Shown one piece after another: positions 8,837 to 18,648 of a DNA stretch of 64,000 nt; within the stretch, counting starts at the first letter, position 1; every line of letters begins with the position of its first letter. The DNA is taken from positions 21,158 through 85,157 of the forward strand of contig NZ_JAVFVT010000032.1 of NCBI RefSeq assembly GCF_030929555.1, in the 5' to 3' direction. Position numbers and translations under genes: made by a program. The notes beneath the pieces are model-generated. The model saw only the letters and a program-made list of their open reading frames with translations, did not search any database and was not told the origin of the DNA. The stretch is from Paenibacillus sp. LHD-117. Lineage in GTDB: Bacteria > Bacillota > Bacilli > Paenibacillales > Paenibacillaceae.

Positions 8837-9922
8837 GTAACAGGTTTAACGAATGATCAACGTCAAGCGCTGGCCGAAGCGGCGACCTGTTTACGGGCGG
8901 CATTGTCAGATGAGGGCATTCCCGTGCATTACGAAGAGGGAGACGGCGGAATCGCCGTTCAGTACGATGGACAAGCGGCGGTCGTCTCTTGCGGTGGAGG
9001 CTCCCAGTTTGTTCGCGCGTTCGGACTGACGGTAGAAGGCATCCGAAAAGGCGAGCCGTTCAGCGTGCAAGAGACGCCGTGGTACGATAATTTAGGCGTC
9101 ATGATTGATTGCTCCCGCAACGCCGTCCTTCATATGGACGCGTTCCAATCGATCGTTCGGCGTCTCGCGCTTATGGGCTATACGACCCGACCTTGCAGCT
9201 GTGGGCGGAGTTCTGCTATAAGAACACGGGGGACGAAGCCGTGCTGCAGGAACGCTTCGCGACTTGCGCGGGCGGCGACTACGGAGATTTCCTCTCTCTG
9301 GATCTCGCCAACCTCGTGCCCGATAACCCTTCGCCCGGCCGAAGCATGGGCAATCAGGTGTCCAGGCAAATATTTGTTGTATCAGGACGTGTTGTACGGA
9401 CTGTTCGACAAGCATGTGCAGCCGGCTGCCTATAAGGAGCATTACTACAGAAGCGCGGCGCTGCTGAAAGCGGCGGCAGGACGCAATCCGGAATGGCGCT
9501 CGCTCTTCGAGACGCAGGCTGCGCTTTGCAGACTGCTGGAGCTGAAGGCGACTGCAGGTATCGAGATTCGAGAGGCGTACCACAGCAGTGACAAAGAGGA
9601 GCTCGGTAATTTCGTGGATACGCTGCTGCCGGAACTAAAGGCAAGAGCCGAGCTCTTCGTAAACATGTATAAGAAGCAGTGGATGCAAGAGAACAAAATA
9701 TTCGGCCTGGATGTATTCGATCTGCGAATGGGCGGGCTGCTGCAGCGAATCGAGACGGCGATCCATCGGATAGGCCAGTATGTACGCGGCGAGGTTCAGA
9801 CCCTGGAAGAGCTGGATGAGCCGATCCTGACGTTCGACGCGAGGGAAGATGGCGAATCGAAAGTCATTAGCGTCGCCTTGTGGCATACAATTGCCACGCC
9901 TTCGGTTCTTGCGGGCATATAA
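8837..9922 (+). pseudogene. Decayed cytoplasmic GH20 exo-beta-hexosaminidase (GH20C-like), internal deletion and frameshift
   Basis: The fragment matches the streptococcal GH20C type of beta-N-acetylglucosaminidase/galactosaminidase, which lacks a signal peptide. The N-terminal domain (VTGLTNDQRQAL... to DNLGVMIDCSRNAVL...LALMGY) is read in one frame. At about 9178 it jumps to another frame (LQLWAEFCYKNTG...), which in homologues lies some 230 residues later, so the catalytic barrel with the Asp-Glu pair is missing. At about 9345-9362 the frame changes back (KYLLYQDVLYGLF...) and runs to a normal C terminus (ENKIFGLDVFDLRMGGLL...WHTIAT). The 5' end abuts the TnpB element, which has replaced the start codon region. 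The sulfatase follows 45 bp later, so both once formed a cytoplasmic processing unit. Confidence 0.82.
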
Positions 9923-9967
9923 AGCCGACAGTCATACCATTATCTATGAGAAGGAGATAGATTCAAC

Positions 9968-11359
9968 ATGAGAATACTTTATTTGGACTTGGATTCGCTT
10001 CGTCCCGATCATTTGGGCTGCTACGGCTATCATCGCAATACGTCGCCCAACATTGACCGCATAGCGGAGAAGGGCGTTACCTTCACCAACTATTATTGCT
10101 CCGATGCGCCGTGCATGCCTTCCCGGACTGCGCTTATGTCGGGCAGATTCGGGATTCATACCGGCGTTGCGGGCCATGGCGGAACCGCAGCGGATATGCG
10201 GCGGGACGGAGCGATCCGGGGCTTCGAGGATCGGCTGAAGCGGGAGACACTCCCATTTGCTTTGCGGGAAGCGGGCTATAAGACTGCGACGATCAGCACG
10301 TTCGCCGACCGGCATTCCGCATGGACGTTTAACGCCGGCTTCCATGAAGTTCATAACATCGGGGAAAACGGACTGGAATCGGCGCATCAAGTGCTCCCGA
10401 CCGCGCTGAAGTGGCTGGAGGACAACGGCCAATCGGAGAAGTGGTTCCTGCATCTGAACTTCTGGGACCCTCATACGCCTTACCGGGTGCCGGATCCATA
10501 CGGTCATCCGTTCGCGGATGAACCATTGCCGGAGTGGCTGTCGGAAGAGGTGTTCCAGTCCCATCTGCAGAAGGAGGGGCAGCATAGCCTTGCGGATATG
10601 AACGCGCTAGCGAAATCGCATTACAGCAAGTGGAGCAGGCACGGCAAGCAGATCGAATCCTACGAGGATATCCGTCTGATTATCGACAATTACGATTGCG
10701 CGATCCGCTACATGGATGAACATATCGGGCAAGTGCTGGCGCAGCTGGAGCGGCTTGGCGTCTTGGAAGAAACGGCTATTCTCATCAGCGCCGACCATGG
10801 GGAGAACATGGGCGAGCTTGGTATCTACTCCGAGCACGGCACGGCCGACCAGGGCACCTGCCGCATCCCGATGATCTTCAGCTGGCCGGGCGGCGCTCGA
10901 GGCGTGAGGAACGAAGGGCTGCATTACCATCTGGATCTGGCTCCAACGTTAGCCGCCCTAGTCGGCGCGAGACATCCGGAGCGCTGGGACGGCATCAGCT
11001 ATGCGGACTGCATCTCCGGCGCATCCGACCAGGGCAGAGACTACCTCGTATTGACGCAATGCGCCCATGTCTGTCAGAGGAGCGTCCGATTCGGCGACTG
11101 GCTCTATATTCGGTCCTATCACGACGGCTATCACGGTTTCCCGAAGGAAATGCTGTTCAACCTGAAGGACGATCCTTACGAGCAGCATAATCTGGCAGAA
11201 GCGCGGCGCGATGTGTGCAAGGAGGCCGTCTATCTGCTTAATGATTGGCATGACGACATGATGGCGTCGATGGACTGCGATACCGATCCGTTATGGACGG
11301 TCATGAGAGAAGGCGGGCCGTTGCATGCGGAGAAGTATCGGAGCTGGAAAAATCAATAA
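9968..11359 (+). CDS. Cytoplasmic type I sulfatase
   Basis: A 463-residue sulfatase that hydrolyses sulfate esters. The N terminus has the metal-binding LDLDSLRPDHLGCYGY motif. The active-site signature CMPSRTALMSGR contains C49, to be converted to formylglycine. A second metal motif ISADHGENMGELG is near residue 277. No signal peptide is present, so it should work in the cytoplasm on imported sulfated sugars, consistent with the importer genes that follow. AGAAGGAGATAG gives a strong ribosome site for ATG 9968. The context of mucin-type enzymes suggests sulfated GlcNAc or Gal as substrate, but this is inference. No maturase (FGE or anSME) gene is in the window. Confidence 0.9.
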   Translation: MRILYLDLDSLRPDHLGCYGYHRNTSPNIDRIAEKGVTFTNYYCSDAPCMPSRTALMSGRFGIHTGVAGHGGTAADMRRDGAIRGFEDRLKRETLPFALREAGYKTATISTFADRHSAWTFNAGFHEVHNIGENGLESAHQVLPTALKWLEDNGQSEKWFLHLNFWDPHTPYRVPDPYGHPFADEPLPEWLSEEVFQSHLQKEGQHSLADMNALAKSHYSKWSRHGKQIESYEDIRLIIDNYDCAIRYMDEHIGQVLAQLERLGVLEETAILISADHGENMGELGIYSEHGTADQGTCRIPMIFSWPGGARGVRNEGLHYHLDLAPTLAALVGARHPERWDGISYADCISGASDQGRDYLVLTQCAHVCQRSVRFGDWLYIRSYHDGYHGFPKEMLFNLKDDPYEQHNLAEARRDVCKEAVYLLNDWHDDMMASMDCDTDPLWTVMREGGPLHAEKYRSWKNQ

Positions 11360-11365
11360 AGGAGT

Positions 11366-11396
11366 AAAGCCGGCGTGTTATGCGCCGGCTTTTATT
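11366..11396 (+). terminator. Intrinsic terminator after the sulfatase
   Basis: A perfect 10-bp stem (11366-11375, AAAGCCGGCG, with 11383-11392) with a 7-nt loop and a T-rich tail. Confidence 0.8.
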
Positions 11397-11463
11397 AATG
11401 CTTTTGAATCCCGATATGTACAAATCTATTGCACATATGTCGAATATTGTGATTGAAAATGAA

Positions 11464-11477
11464 TGAAAGCACTTTCA
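11464..11477. promoter_or_regulatory. cre-like CcpA operator upstream of the ABC importer
   Basis: TGAAAGCACTTTCA is an almost perfect palindrome and differs from the strong cre form TGAAAGCGCTTTCA at one base. It lies 124 bp upstream of the first permease, in an otherwise gene-free 241-bp gap, consistent with catabolite control of the importer. Confidence 0.65.
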
Positions 11478-11600
11478 TAAGGGAGTCCACATAGAAGGCT
11501 GATTATGTCCATACTCCGCTCCCGCCGTCCCTTCTATACTTAAAAAGCGAACGGTTTTCCATGTATCTACGCAAAATTGCAAAACAAGGAGTGACATCAG

Positions 11601-12542
11601 ATGCACAGCGAGGCAAACGTTCGGACGCCTAAGAAGAAGCTATGGAATACGATGCTTCAGTACAAATATTTCTACCTGATGGTGCTGCCGGTCCTGGTAT
11701 GGTACGCCTTGTTCAGCTATGGCCCGATGTACGGCGTGACGCTGGCGTTCAAGACGTTCGATTACAGCGGGGGCATTCTAGGCAGTCCATGGATCGGCTT
11801 CGATCATTTCCAGAAGATTTGGACCGATACGGATTTCCATGCGGCGTTCAAAAACACGATCATTATCAGCTTGATGAAGCTGCTGATCAATTTTCCTACG
11901 CCGATCATTCTAGCCATTCTAATCCATGAATTTTCGAGGAAGACGGCCAAACGGTTTTTCCAGACGGTTCTTACGTTCCCGCACTTCATCTCTTGGGTCG
12001 TGCTGGCGGGCATCATTACCACCATCTTAAGCCGGGACGGCGTCGTGAACCAAATCATCATGTCTCTCGGCTTCGAGTCCATCGCGCCGCTGACGGATAA
12101 GGAATCCTTCCGGCCGCTCCTTTATATTACACATATGTGGAGGGAAATCGGATGGGACTCGATTATTTACCTGGCTGCGCTTGCGGGAATTAACCCCGAA
12201 TTGTACGAAGCAGCCGAGATGGATGGTGCGAACCGATTCCAAAGACTGCTTCATATCGCATGGCCAGGCATGAGGAGCACCGTCGCGATCCTGCTTATTC
12301 TTCATGTTGGCCAACTTCTGACGCAAGGCGCAAGCTTCGAGCAAATCTTCAATCTGTACAGCTCGCCGGTCTATCGCGTGGCCGATGTCATCGACACCTA
12401 TATCTACCGGACGTCGTTCCAAATCGGCGGAGACTTCGGTTACATGACGGCCGCCGGACTCATTAAGTCCGCCATCAGCCTTGTGCTTCTCGTTGTTGCA
12501 AACACGATCGTGAAGCGAATGGGTGAGGAAGGACTCTATTAA
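11601..12542 (+). CDS. lplB: Sugar ABC transporter permease, LplB type
   Basis: Inner-membrane permease of 313 residues for a CUT1-type oligosaccharide importer. It has six predicted membrane segments, beginning with a YKYFYLMVLPVLVWYALF segment, and a cytoplasmic EAA loop (ELYEAAEMDGANRFQRLLHI) that contacts the ATPase. ATG 11601 is preceded by AAGGAG. It is 26 bp upstream of the second permease and then the binding protein, forming an LplB-LplC-LplA unit. No ATPase gene is present; in this group a shared MsmX-type ATPase usually serves many importers. The substrate is inferred to be glycan fragments from the neighbouring enzymes. The symbol reflects family, not proven orthology. Confidence 0.9.
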   Translation: MHSEANVRTPKKKLWNTMLQYKYFYLMVLPVLVWYALFSYGPMYGVTLAFKTFDYSGGILGSPWIGFDHFQKIWTDTDFHAAFKNTIIISLMKLLINFPTPIILAILIHEFSRKTAKRFFQTVLTFPHFISWVVLAGIITTILSRDGVVNQIIMSLGFESIAPLTDKESFRPLLYITHMWREIGWDSIIYLAALAGINPELYEAAEMDGANRFQRLLHIAWPGMRSTVAILLILHVGQLLTQGASFEQIFNLYSSPVYRVADVIDTYIYRTSFQIGGDFGYMTAAGLIKSAISLVLLVVANTIVKRMGEEGLY

Positions 12543-12568
12543 TCTACGGCTAGGAGGTATTCATACAG

Positions 12569-13465
12569 ATGAAGCTAACGCATGCGAAGAAGAGGAAAAG
12601 AATAAGCGCCTTCGATATCGCCGTATATTTCATACTTGGACTGTTGTCGCTCATTACGCTGTTCCCGTTCTATAACGTGCTCATCATTTCATTCGCCAAG
12701 TTCGAAGTCATCAGCCAGTTTAATCTCTACTTGCTGCCATTATCCTTCGACCTGACGGCTTACAAGGTGATCATGTCCGACGCGAAGTTCTGGAGCTCTT
12801 CAATCAATACGATCATCGTTACCATCGTTGGCGTATTGTTCAGCATGTCCATTTCGGTTGCGGGAGCATACGCGCTCTCCAAGAAAGGCATGCCAGGCAG
12901 GAACGGAATGCTGACGTTAATCCTGTTCACGATGTTCTTCAACGGCGGCCTTATTCCATTCTATCTCATTGTCAAGGAATTGGGGCTTGTCAACAATCTA
13001 CTCGTCATGATTATCCCGGCGGGCCTGAACACGTTCTACTTGATTATTATGAAAAACTACTTTGGCACCCTGCCGGAAAGCCTTGAGGAATCCGCGAAGC
13101 TGGACGGTGCCAACGATTTGTATATTCTGTTCAAAATCATTCTGCCCATCTCCGCGCCGTTCATCGCTACTTTCGGCTTATTCTATGCGGTGGAGCGATG
13201 GAACGAGTGGTGGTACGCGCTTATCTTCATTAGCGACGCCTCCAAGACGCCGCTTCAGATTTATTTGAGGGAGACGCTCATCACAAGTAATGGTCTGCTG
13301 AACACGCTTGCTCTGCAAGCGGCGGAAAGCGACTCCAGCAAAGTGTACACGCCGGCTCTGCAGATGGCGACGATCGTCATCTCAAGCTTGCCCATCCTTA
13401 TGGTATATCCCTTCTTGCAGAAACACTTTGCCAAAGGGATACTGGTAGGTTCCATTAAAGGATAA
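12569..13465 (+). CDS. lplC: Sugar ABC transporter permease, LplC/YtcP type
   Basis: Second membrane permease, 298 residues, with an N-terminal AFDIAVYFILGLLSLITLFP segment, six predicted membrane helices and an EAA loop (LEESAKLDGANDLYILFKI). The C terminus ends in the usual FAKGILVGSIKG-like motif of this family. TAGGAGGT provides the ribosome site. It pairs with the LplB-type permease to form the channel of the importer and is followed 68 bp later by the lipoprotein that would deliver the sugar. Confidence 0.9.
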   Translation: MKLTHAKKRKRISAFDIAVYFILGLLSLITLFPFYNVLIISFAKFEVISQFNLYLLPLSFDLTAYKVIMSDAKFWSSSINTIIVTIVGVLFSMSISVAGAYALSKKGMPGRNGMLTLILFTMFFNGGLIPFYLIVKELGLVNNLLVMIIPAGLNTFYLIIMKNYFGTLPESLEESAKLDGANDLYILFKIILPISAPFIATFGLFYAVERWNEWWYALIFISDASKTPLQIYLRETLITSNGLLNTLALQAAESDSSKVYTPALQMATIVISSLPILMVYPFLQKHFAKGILVGSIKG

Positions 13466-13533
13466 GGAAATTCATATAGATGCTTGTCCTATCCTAATAA
13501 AAGCTTCACAATGACAAAAGGGAGGATTCAACG

Positions 13534-15168
13534 ATGAAAGGTTCTAAGAAGTATGGCATTATCTTGGCATGTCTGGCTCTGATCGCCTGCTTGCTTGCGG
13601 CTTGCAGCGGCAACGGAAATGAGAAGCCGGCAGAGAGCGAGGCGCCGGCAGCGACGAATTCGGGTACGTCCGGCGAGGACAATCCTTACAGCGAGCCGAT
13701 GGAAATCTCGGTTGCTATCTGGGATGTGGAAGCAGCAGTCGCAGAGATCAAGAATGACCCGATCGTGCAGGAGATTCTGAAAAAATTCAATATTACGATT
13801 AAGCCGGTCAACACGACCTGGGACGACTATGGCCAGAAGATTCAGATGTGGGCCGCATCCGGACAACTGCCGGACGTATTCGCTATCGACGCAATCGGCA
13901 CGCAATATCAGCGCAAGTGGGTGGAGCAAGGCGTAGTCGCTCCGCTGCCGGACCTTGCAAAGTATCCGAATCTGGCGAAATACTTCGAGGCACCGGACAT
14001 TGCGGGGCTGGCTGTGGACGGCAAGCAATATACGATTCCGAGAAGGATGTTCCCGAGCGTAGACTGGAGCGCGCTTGACCGCGTCGTCTACTATCGTTGG
14101 GACTTGGCGCAGGCGGCCGGCATTACGAAAGAGCCTGAGACTTGGGACGAGTTCAAGGCGATGCTGGACGCAATCGTGAAGGCCGATCCAGAAGGCAAAA
14201 AGATTACAGGTTTGACGGCTTCGCAAGTGAAGATGATCGGCGGTCTGTTCTGGCTGTACGGCAACCCGGTTGCGACAAGCGACGGCAGCGGAGCCGATTT
14301 CAAATGGATCAAGGAAGACGGCAAGTTTATTCCAGCCGTATTCTCCAAGAACGCTCTGCCTGCTCTTCAAAACATGAAAGAAATGTTCGACAAAAATCTA
14401 ATTGATCCGGACATTGCGCTTACTAGCCCGGAGCTTGCTTACGATAAATTCGGATCGGGTAAATCCGCGGCCATCCTTGCAGGCGGAGGATTCCTTAACC
14501 TGGACAATGCGATCAATACCAAGCGCTGGGTGAACAGCTATCCCGATAAGGATATTTCGGAACATGTAAAAGTATTGAAGCCTCTGGCAGGTCCCGACGG
14601 TGAACGTCATCATGCGATTTTTAAGACGTATTGGTCGGAAAGCTACTTCAGCGGAAAGATCGATCCGAAGAAACTGGACCGCATCTTGGCGCTGTACGAC
14701 TATGTACTGTCGCCTGAGGGCAAGGCTCTTATCAACTTCGGCAAGGAAGGCATCGACTACAAAGTAGAAGGCGACCAGAAAGTGATTCTGGACAAGACGC
14801 CGCATCTTGAAAAATACCCTGCCACCGGTTTCCTAAGAGATCTGGTTGCCTATGAAACGGCAGACAGATACGAAATGAACAACCCGGCAATTGCCCATGA
14901 AGGACTCAGACAAGACGCAGTGGACTACATCGACTGGATTCTGAACAATACGAAGGTGCCGGATTACGACATCCGCTTGACTTACATGTCGACTCCGACC
15001 AAAGACAGCTTCACGGTCTTCGACCATGACGATTTGCTGAATGTGATGCTGTCGAAGGATCCCGTTGAGAAAACTTGGCAGAAGATCGTTGACGACTACA
15101 AGTCCAAGGGTCTTGACAAGATGATTGAAGAAGTAAACGCGAAGGCGAAAGAGCAAGGCATCGAGTAA
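13534..15168 (+). CDS. Extracellular sugar-binding lipoprotein of the ABC importer (LplA-like)
   Basis: A 544-residue solute-binding protein. The signal ends in a lipobox LLAAC with C24 as lipidated residue, followed by a low-complexity acidic/Ala linker. The rest has the two-lobe family 1 binding-protein look (DDYGQKIQMWAASGQLPDVFAID, a WDEFKAML strand, and a C-terminal VDDYKSKGLDKMIEEVN helix). GGGAGG precedes ATG 13534. It closes the permease operon and is followed by a strong terminator. It is expected to bind oligosaccharides released at the surface; the exact ligand cannot be read from sequence. Confidence 0.9.
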   Translation: MKGSKKYGIILACLALIACLLAACSGNGNEKPAESEAPAATNSGTSGEDNPYSEPMEISVAIWDVEAAVAEIKNDPIVQEILKKFNITIKPVNTTWDDYGQKIQMWAASGQLPDVFAIDAIGTQYQRKWVEQGVVAPLPDLAKYPNLAKYFEAPDIAGLAVDGKQYTIPRRMFPSVDWSALDRVVYYRWDLAQAAGITKEPETWDEFKAMLDAIVKADPEGKKITGLTASQVKMIGGLFWLYGNPVATSDGSGADFKWIKEDGKFIPAVFSKNALPALQNMKEMFDKNLIDPDIALTSPELAYDKFGSGKSAAILAGGGFLNLDNAINTKRWVNSYPDKDISEHVKVLKPLAGPDGERHHAIFKTYWSESYFSGKIDPKKLDRILALYDYVLSPEGKALINFGKEGIDYKVEGDQKVILDKTPHLEKYPATGFLRDLVAYETADRYEMNNPAIAHEGLRQDAVDYIDWILNNTKVPDYDIRLTYMSTPTKDSFTVFDHDDLLNVMLSKDPVEKTWQKIVDDYKSKGLDKMIEEVNAKAKEQGIE

Positions 15169-15173
15169 TGATG

Positions 15174-15228
15174 AAGCAGGCCATTCAAGGAGGATTTATC
15201 TTCCTGAATGGCCTGCTTTTGTTATTTA
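15174..15228 (+). terminator. Strong intrinsic terminator after the importer operon
   Basis: A long stem (about 15175-15191 with 15202-15218, arm AAGCAGGCCATTCA) is followed by TTTTGTTATTT. Confidence 0.85.
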
Positions 15229-15401
15229 TTCGACAAAAAGATAAAATTAGCTCGAATGATGTAATTAATTGTCGTTATTTTTTAAAGAATAATGATGTTA
15301 TCAATAAATTATATGTATTATTTTAAGATAAAAAAGGTTTTAAAGAGTAAAAGTATAATTTAATGCTTAGGTTCTCTCCATCTCTCCCATAAGGAGCACA
15401 T

Positions 15402-17165
15402 ATGCAGAAGAATATGCGGATGTCGACCATGTTAAGGTTATTTTTTATTCTGGTAGTCCTCATACCGGTCATCTTAATCTGTTACATCATCCTGCGCATC
15501 TACGAGCGGGATATTCTTCAGCAGAATAAAGAAAGATCTCTGCAAACCTCGGAGGCGCTCGCCTATTCCGTTAGTCAGGAAATAAGCCGCATGTCGGGCT
15601 TGTTTGCTTCCATCGGAGTCGATCGGGATGTGTTCGAGGCTGTGTCCGACATTCATTATTCTTCAGGAGTTGCCAAACAAGAAGCCAGCTACAAGCTTAA
15701 GGTTCTGATCGAGAAATATACGGCGTCCGTCTCTGGCCGCGTACTGTCGGTTAACTTCTTCTTTGACAACGATCAGTCGTACTCCTATTTAAAAAACGTA
15801 ATGAGCGATGAAATCAGCATCCGCAACGAAAGCTGGTACTTGGATACCCTACAATCAAAGGGCAGCGTGCGGTTTCTGGGCATGATTCCCAATGTGCTGT
15901 ACGGAAATTACAATCTGTATTTGACGGCGGCTGCTTTCTCGCCGCATGAGCTGCATTCCTTCCCTTCACTCGAAATGATATTGTTCACCTTCGAAAGCGG
16001 CGCTTTCGATCACATCCTGCAGTCGCGCGACAATTCGGAAGCGATTCTGCACATCGTAAGCGAAGATCGTCAAATTATTGCATCGAATACGATCGTGGAT
16101 CGGGGCAGCTTAATAACGAGCAGTTGGATTTCGAGCATAAGCCAAGCGGACAAGGGCTCCTACGTAGACGTTGTAAATGGCGTAAAACATTTGATCACTT
16201 ATGCCAGAGTCGAGGATACAGATTGGCGCATCGTGCAGATGATTCCTCTCAACGACCTCATGGCGCAGTACAAAAACGTCAATTCCTATGTATGGGTAAT
16301 GGCTGTTGTGATCATTCTGGCCTCTGTGCTGATAACCTTCTATTTTGTATCGAACGTAACAAAGCCGTTAAGTGAATTGCTTCGGCAAATCGTACGCGTG
16401 ACAGGAGGAGACTTGACCGCGAGATATGCCGGTGCGGGCAGCCTGGAAATGGTGAGGTTAGGTCATTCCTTCAATCTCATGACGGAGCAGGTGAAAGGAC
16501 TGCTGGAGCAGCATGAGCAACAGGAGATCGAGAAACGGAAAGCGGAATTTTCCGCGCTTCAGTCGCAGATTAACCCGCATTTCTTGATCAATACTTTAAA
16601 TGCCATCAAGTTCATGGCCTTGATCAGCAAAGCGGACAATATCCGCAATATGACACATGCCTTGACCCGCATGCTGGCCTCGTCCTTTAATCGCGGCGGT
16701 CTGCTGATTACGATCGAGGAAGAAATCGATCTTCTGAAACATTATTTATACATTATGGAAATTCGATTTGGCAGGCCCATCGAGACGGATTGGGATATCG
16801 ACCCGACCGTTAGCCCCTATTATTTGCTAAAGCTGCTGCTGCAGCCTATCTTGGAGAACAGCATTATTCATGGACTCAAGGATGTGGATTATCAGGCGAA
16901 AATCCAAATCGCGATACACCGCATGGACCAAGATTTACTCATCACCATCGCAGATAACGGCGTGGGCATGCCGGAGGACTTAGTCGCTGAGCCGGAAGGA
17001 AAGCGGCCGCTCTATTCGTTCAGCGGGATGGGCAACACGAATGTGCATAATCGAATTCAGCTGCATTACGGCCATCCATTCGGACTTCATTATGAACCGA
17101 ATTGGCCCCATGGAACAAGGGTAACGATCCGTCTGCCGATTATTACCGAACCGGACGAGAGATAG
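15402..17165 (+). CDS. YesM-type sensor histidine kinase of a three-gene sensing unit
   Basis: Membrane kinase of 587 residues: TM1 at about 12-32, an extracytoplasmic Cache-like sensor to about 290, TM2 at about 294-316, HAMP (TKPLSELLRQIVRVTGGDL), a His_kinase domain with H393 in QINPHFL, and HATPase_c with NSIIHG and DNGVGM. ATG 15402 follows AAGGAG. It is the first gene of a set in which a solute-binding lipoprotein (17290) sits between kinase and AraC-type regulator (18620). This order suggests that the lipoprotein presents a sugar to the kinase. The 233 bp upstream are AT-rich and hold the promoter; no clear operator was seen there. Confidence 0.9.
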   Translation: MQKNMRMSTMLRLFFILVVLIPVILICYIILRIYERDILQQNKERSLQTSEALAYSVSQEISRMSGLFASIGVDRDVFEAVSDIHYSSGVAKQEASYKLKVLIEKYTASVSGRVLSVNFFFDNDQSYSYLKNVMSDEISIRNESWYLDTLQSKGSVRFLGMIPNVLYGNYNLYLTAAAFSPHELHSFPSLEMILFTFESGAFDHILQSRDNSEAILHIVSEDRQIIASNTIVDRGSLITSSWISSISQADKGSYVDVVNGVKHLITYARVEDTDWRIVQMIPLNDLMAQYKNVNSYVWVMAVVIILASVLITFYFVSNVTKPLSELLRQIVRVTGGDLTARYAGAGSLEMVRLGHSFNLMTEQVKGLLEQHEQQEIEKRKAEFSALQSQINPHFLINTLNAIKFMALISKADNIRNMTHALTRMLASSFNRGGLLITIEEEIDLLKHYLYIMEIRFGRPIETDWDIDPTVSPYYLLKLLLQPILENSIIHGLKDVDYQAKIQIAIHRMDQDLLITIADNGVGMPEDLVAEPEGKRPLYSFSGMGNTNVHNRIQLHYGHPFGLHYEPNWPHGTRVTIRLPIITEPDER

Positions 17166-17289
17166 CATTTGTCGATTTCATGTCATAAATAATCAAGAAC
17201 GAACCAAAAACGTCATATTGTTCTGTTTCCGTTCCATGTATGATGAGATTCATATTTTGCAAATTCATACATTTTTGAGGGAGGAACAA

Positions 17290-18648
17290 ATGAGGGGAAG
17301 AAGGGGGAAACTTATCGCAATCGCGTTTATCCTTTTCGTCTTAGGATGTGCTGCAAGCTCCATGCTTGGGGACAATCTCGTTTGGAATGAACGTTATAAT
17401 GCAATGACCAGCGAATCGATCCGCAAGCCTAACCATAATCAACCGATCAAAATGAAATTCGGGATATGGGAATCGAAGACGGACATCGAATTTTGGACAA
17501 AAAAAGTAAAACAATATTCCTTAATCAAACCAAATGTAACGGTTGAAGTGGAGACGATACCGGATAACAGCGGACAGTACCTCAAGGTTAGATTAGCCGC
17601 CAATGATTTGCCCGATCTGTTTTATTTGAAATCAGGCCATTTGCCTATCTATAAGGAGGCTGTCCTGCCGCTGAACGATCTGAATGCGACGCAGAGGAAT
17701 AAATTCCCTGCCACAATGGACGGCGATGTTATCGGACTGCCTCTTGTCTCGTATTCGGAGTATGTTTATTACCATCCTAGCATTTTTGAAGAGGTAGGCG
17801 TCGAAATTCCGCGAACGCTCGACGAATTCATGGATGTGCTGGAGAGAATCAAGGCGTACGGCAAATATGTTCCTATTGCAATCGGCGGCAAGGACGAGTG
17901 GACGTTCTACCCATTCATGGAGTTCGGTCCGGCCGTTCTGGCACGGGATGTGAATTATTTGTCCCGTATTGCGGGTATGGAGAAGCCATTCGGGGCCGGC
18001 TCGACATTCGAGAGATCCGCAACATTGCTCAGAGAAATATCAGAAAACGAATTGGCGGGTCCCGAAGCGCTAAGCATCGGCTATGACCAGGCAACGCAGT
18101 TGTTCCAATCCGGCCAAGCGGCAATGATTGCCCTCGGACAATGGTATTACTCGGAGCATCAATCGAAAGTGAACTATGATGACGATTTGGATGCATTTGC
18201 GTTTCCCTGGAGGGAATCGGTAACCGAACAGATTTATTCGGCGACCATGCAGGATCACTACATGGCTATTAACAAAAATACCAAACATACGGATGAAGCC
18301 ATCGCCTTTCTGGAATGGGTGTTCAGCCCTGAAGTTTATCAAACCTACATTAACAACACGCAGAATACTTCTACGCTGATCGATGTAGATTCCACCCTTC
18401 CTTTTTTTGCGCAAGCAAAAAGCAAGCATCCCTTCGTACCTTTTCTCTATAACGGATTGGACGAGAAATTCGTCCGGATCAAAAATGCGGCTCAATATGA
18501 TGAGAAGAAAAGCGGGCAGGAATTATTCGCAGGCGCCAAAGTAAGCGACATTCAGAACAGATTGAATGACAACTGGACAAAGGCAGTTCAATCCATAGAT
18601 GATGCAGGAGGCGAATTGGATGGCGAAATTCCAAGCTCTCATCGTTGA
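17290..18648 (+). CDS. Solute-binding lipoprotein, probable sensing partner of the kinase
   Basis: A 452-residue family 1 extracellular solute-binding protein. The signal peptide ends in LGC with lipid Cys C20. Binding-protein features include a KFGIWESKTDIEFW strand, the DLPDLFYLKSG loop and the AAMIALGQWYYSEH segment. I use ATG 17290, which has GAGGGAGGAAC just upstream, rather than an in-frame start at 17218. No permease is adjacent. It lies between kinase and regulator and overlaps the regulator start by 29 bp, so a sensor role is more likely than transport. Known parallels are sugar-binding proteins that feed sensor kinases. The ligand is unknown. Confidence 0.85.
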   Translation: MRGRRGKLIAIAFILFVLGCAASSMLGDNLVWNERYNAMTSESIRKPNHNQPIKMKFGIWESKTDIEFWTKKVKQYSLIKPNVTVEVETIPDNSGQYLKVRLAANDLPDLFYLKSGHLPIYKEAVLPLNDLNATQRNKFPATMDGDVIGLPLVSYSEYVYYHPSIFEEVGVEIPRTLDEFMDVLERIKAYGKYVPIAIGGKDEWTFYPFMEFGPAVLARDVNYLSRIAGMEKPFGAGSTFERSATLLREISENELAGPEALSIGYDQATQLFQSGQAAMIALGQWYYSEHQSKVNYDDDLDAFAFPWRESVTEQIYSATMQDHYMAINKNTKHTDEAIAFLEWVFSPEVYQTYINNTQNTSTLIDVDSTLPFFAQAKSKHPFVPFLYNGLDEKFVRIKNAAQYDEKKSGQELFAGAKVSDIQNRLNDNWTKAVQSIDDAGGELDGEIPSSHR

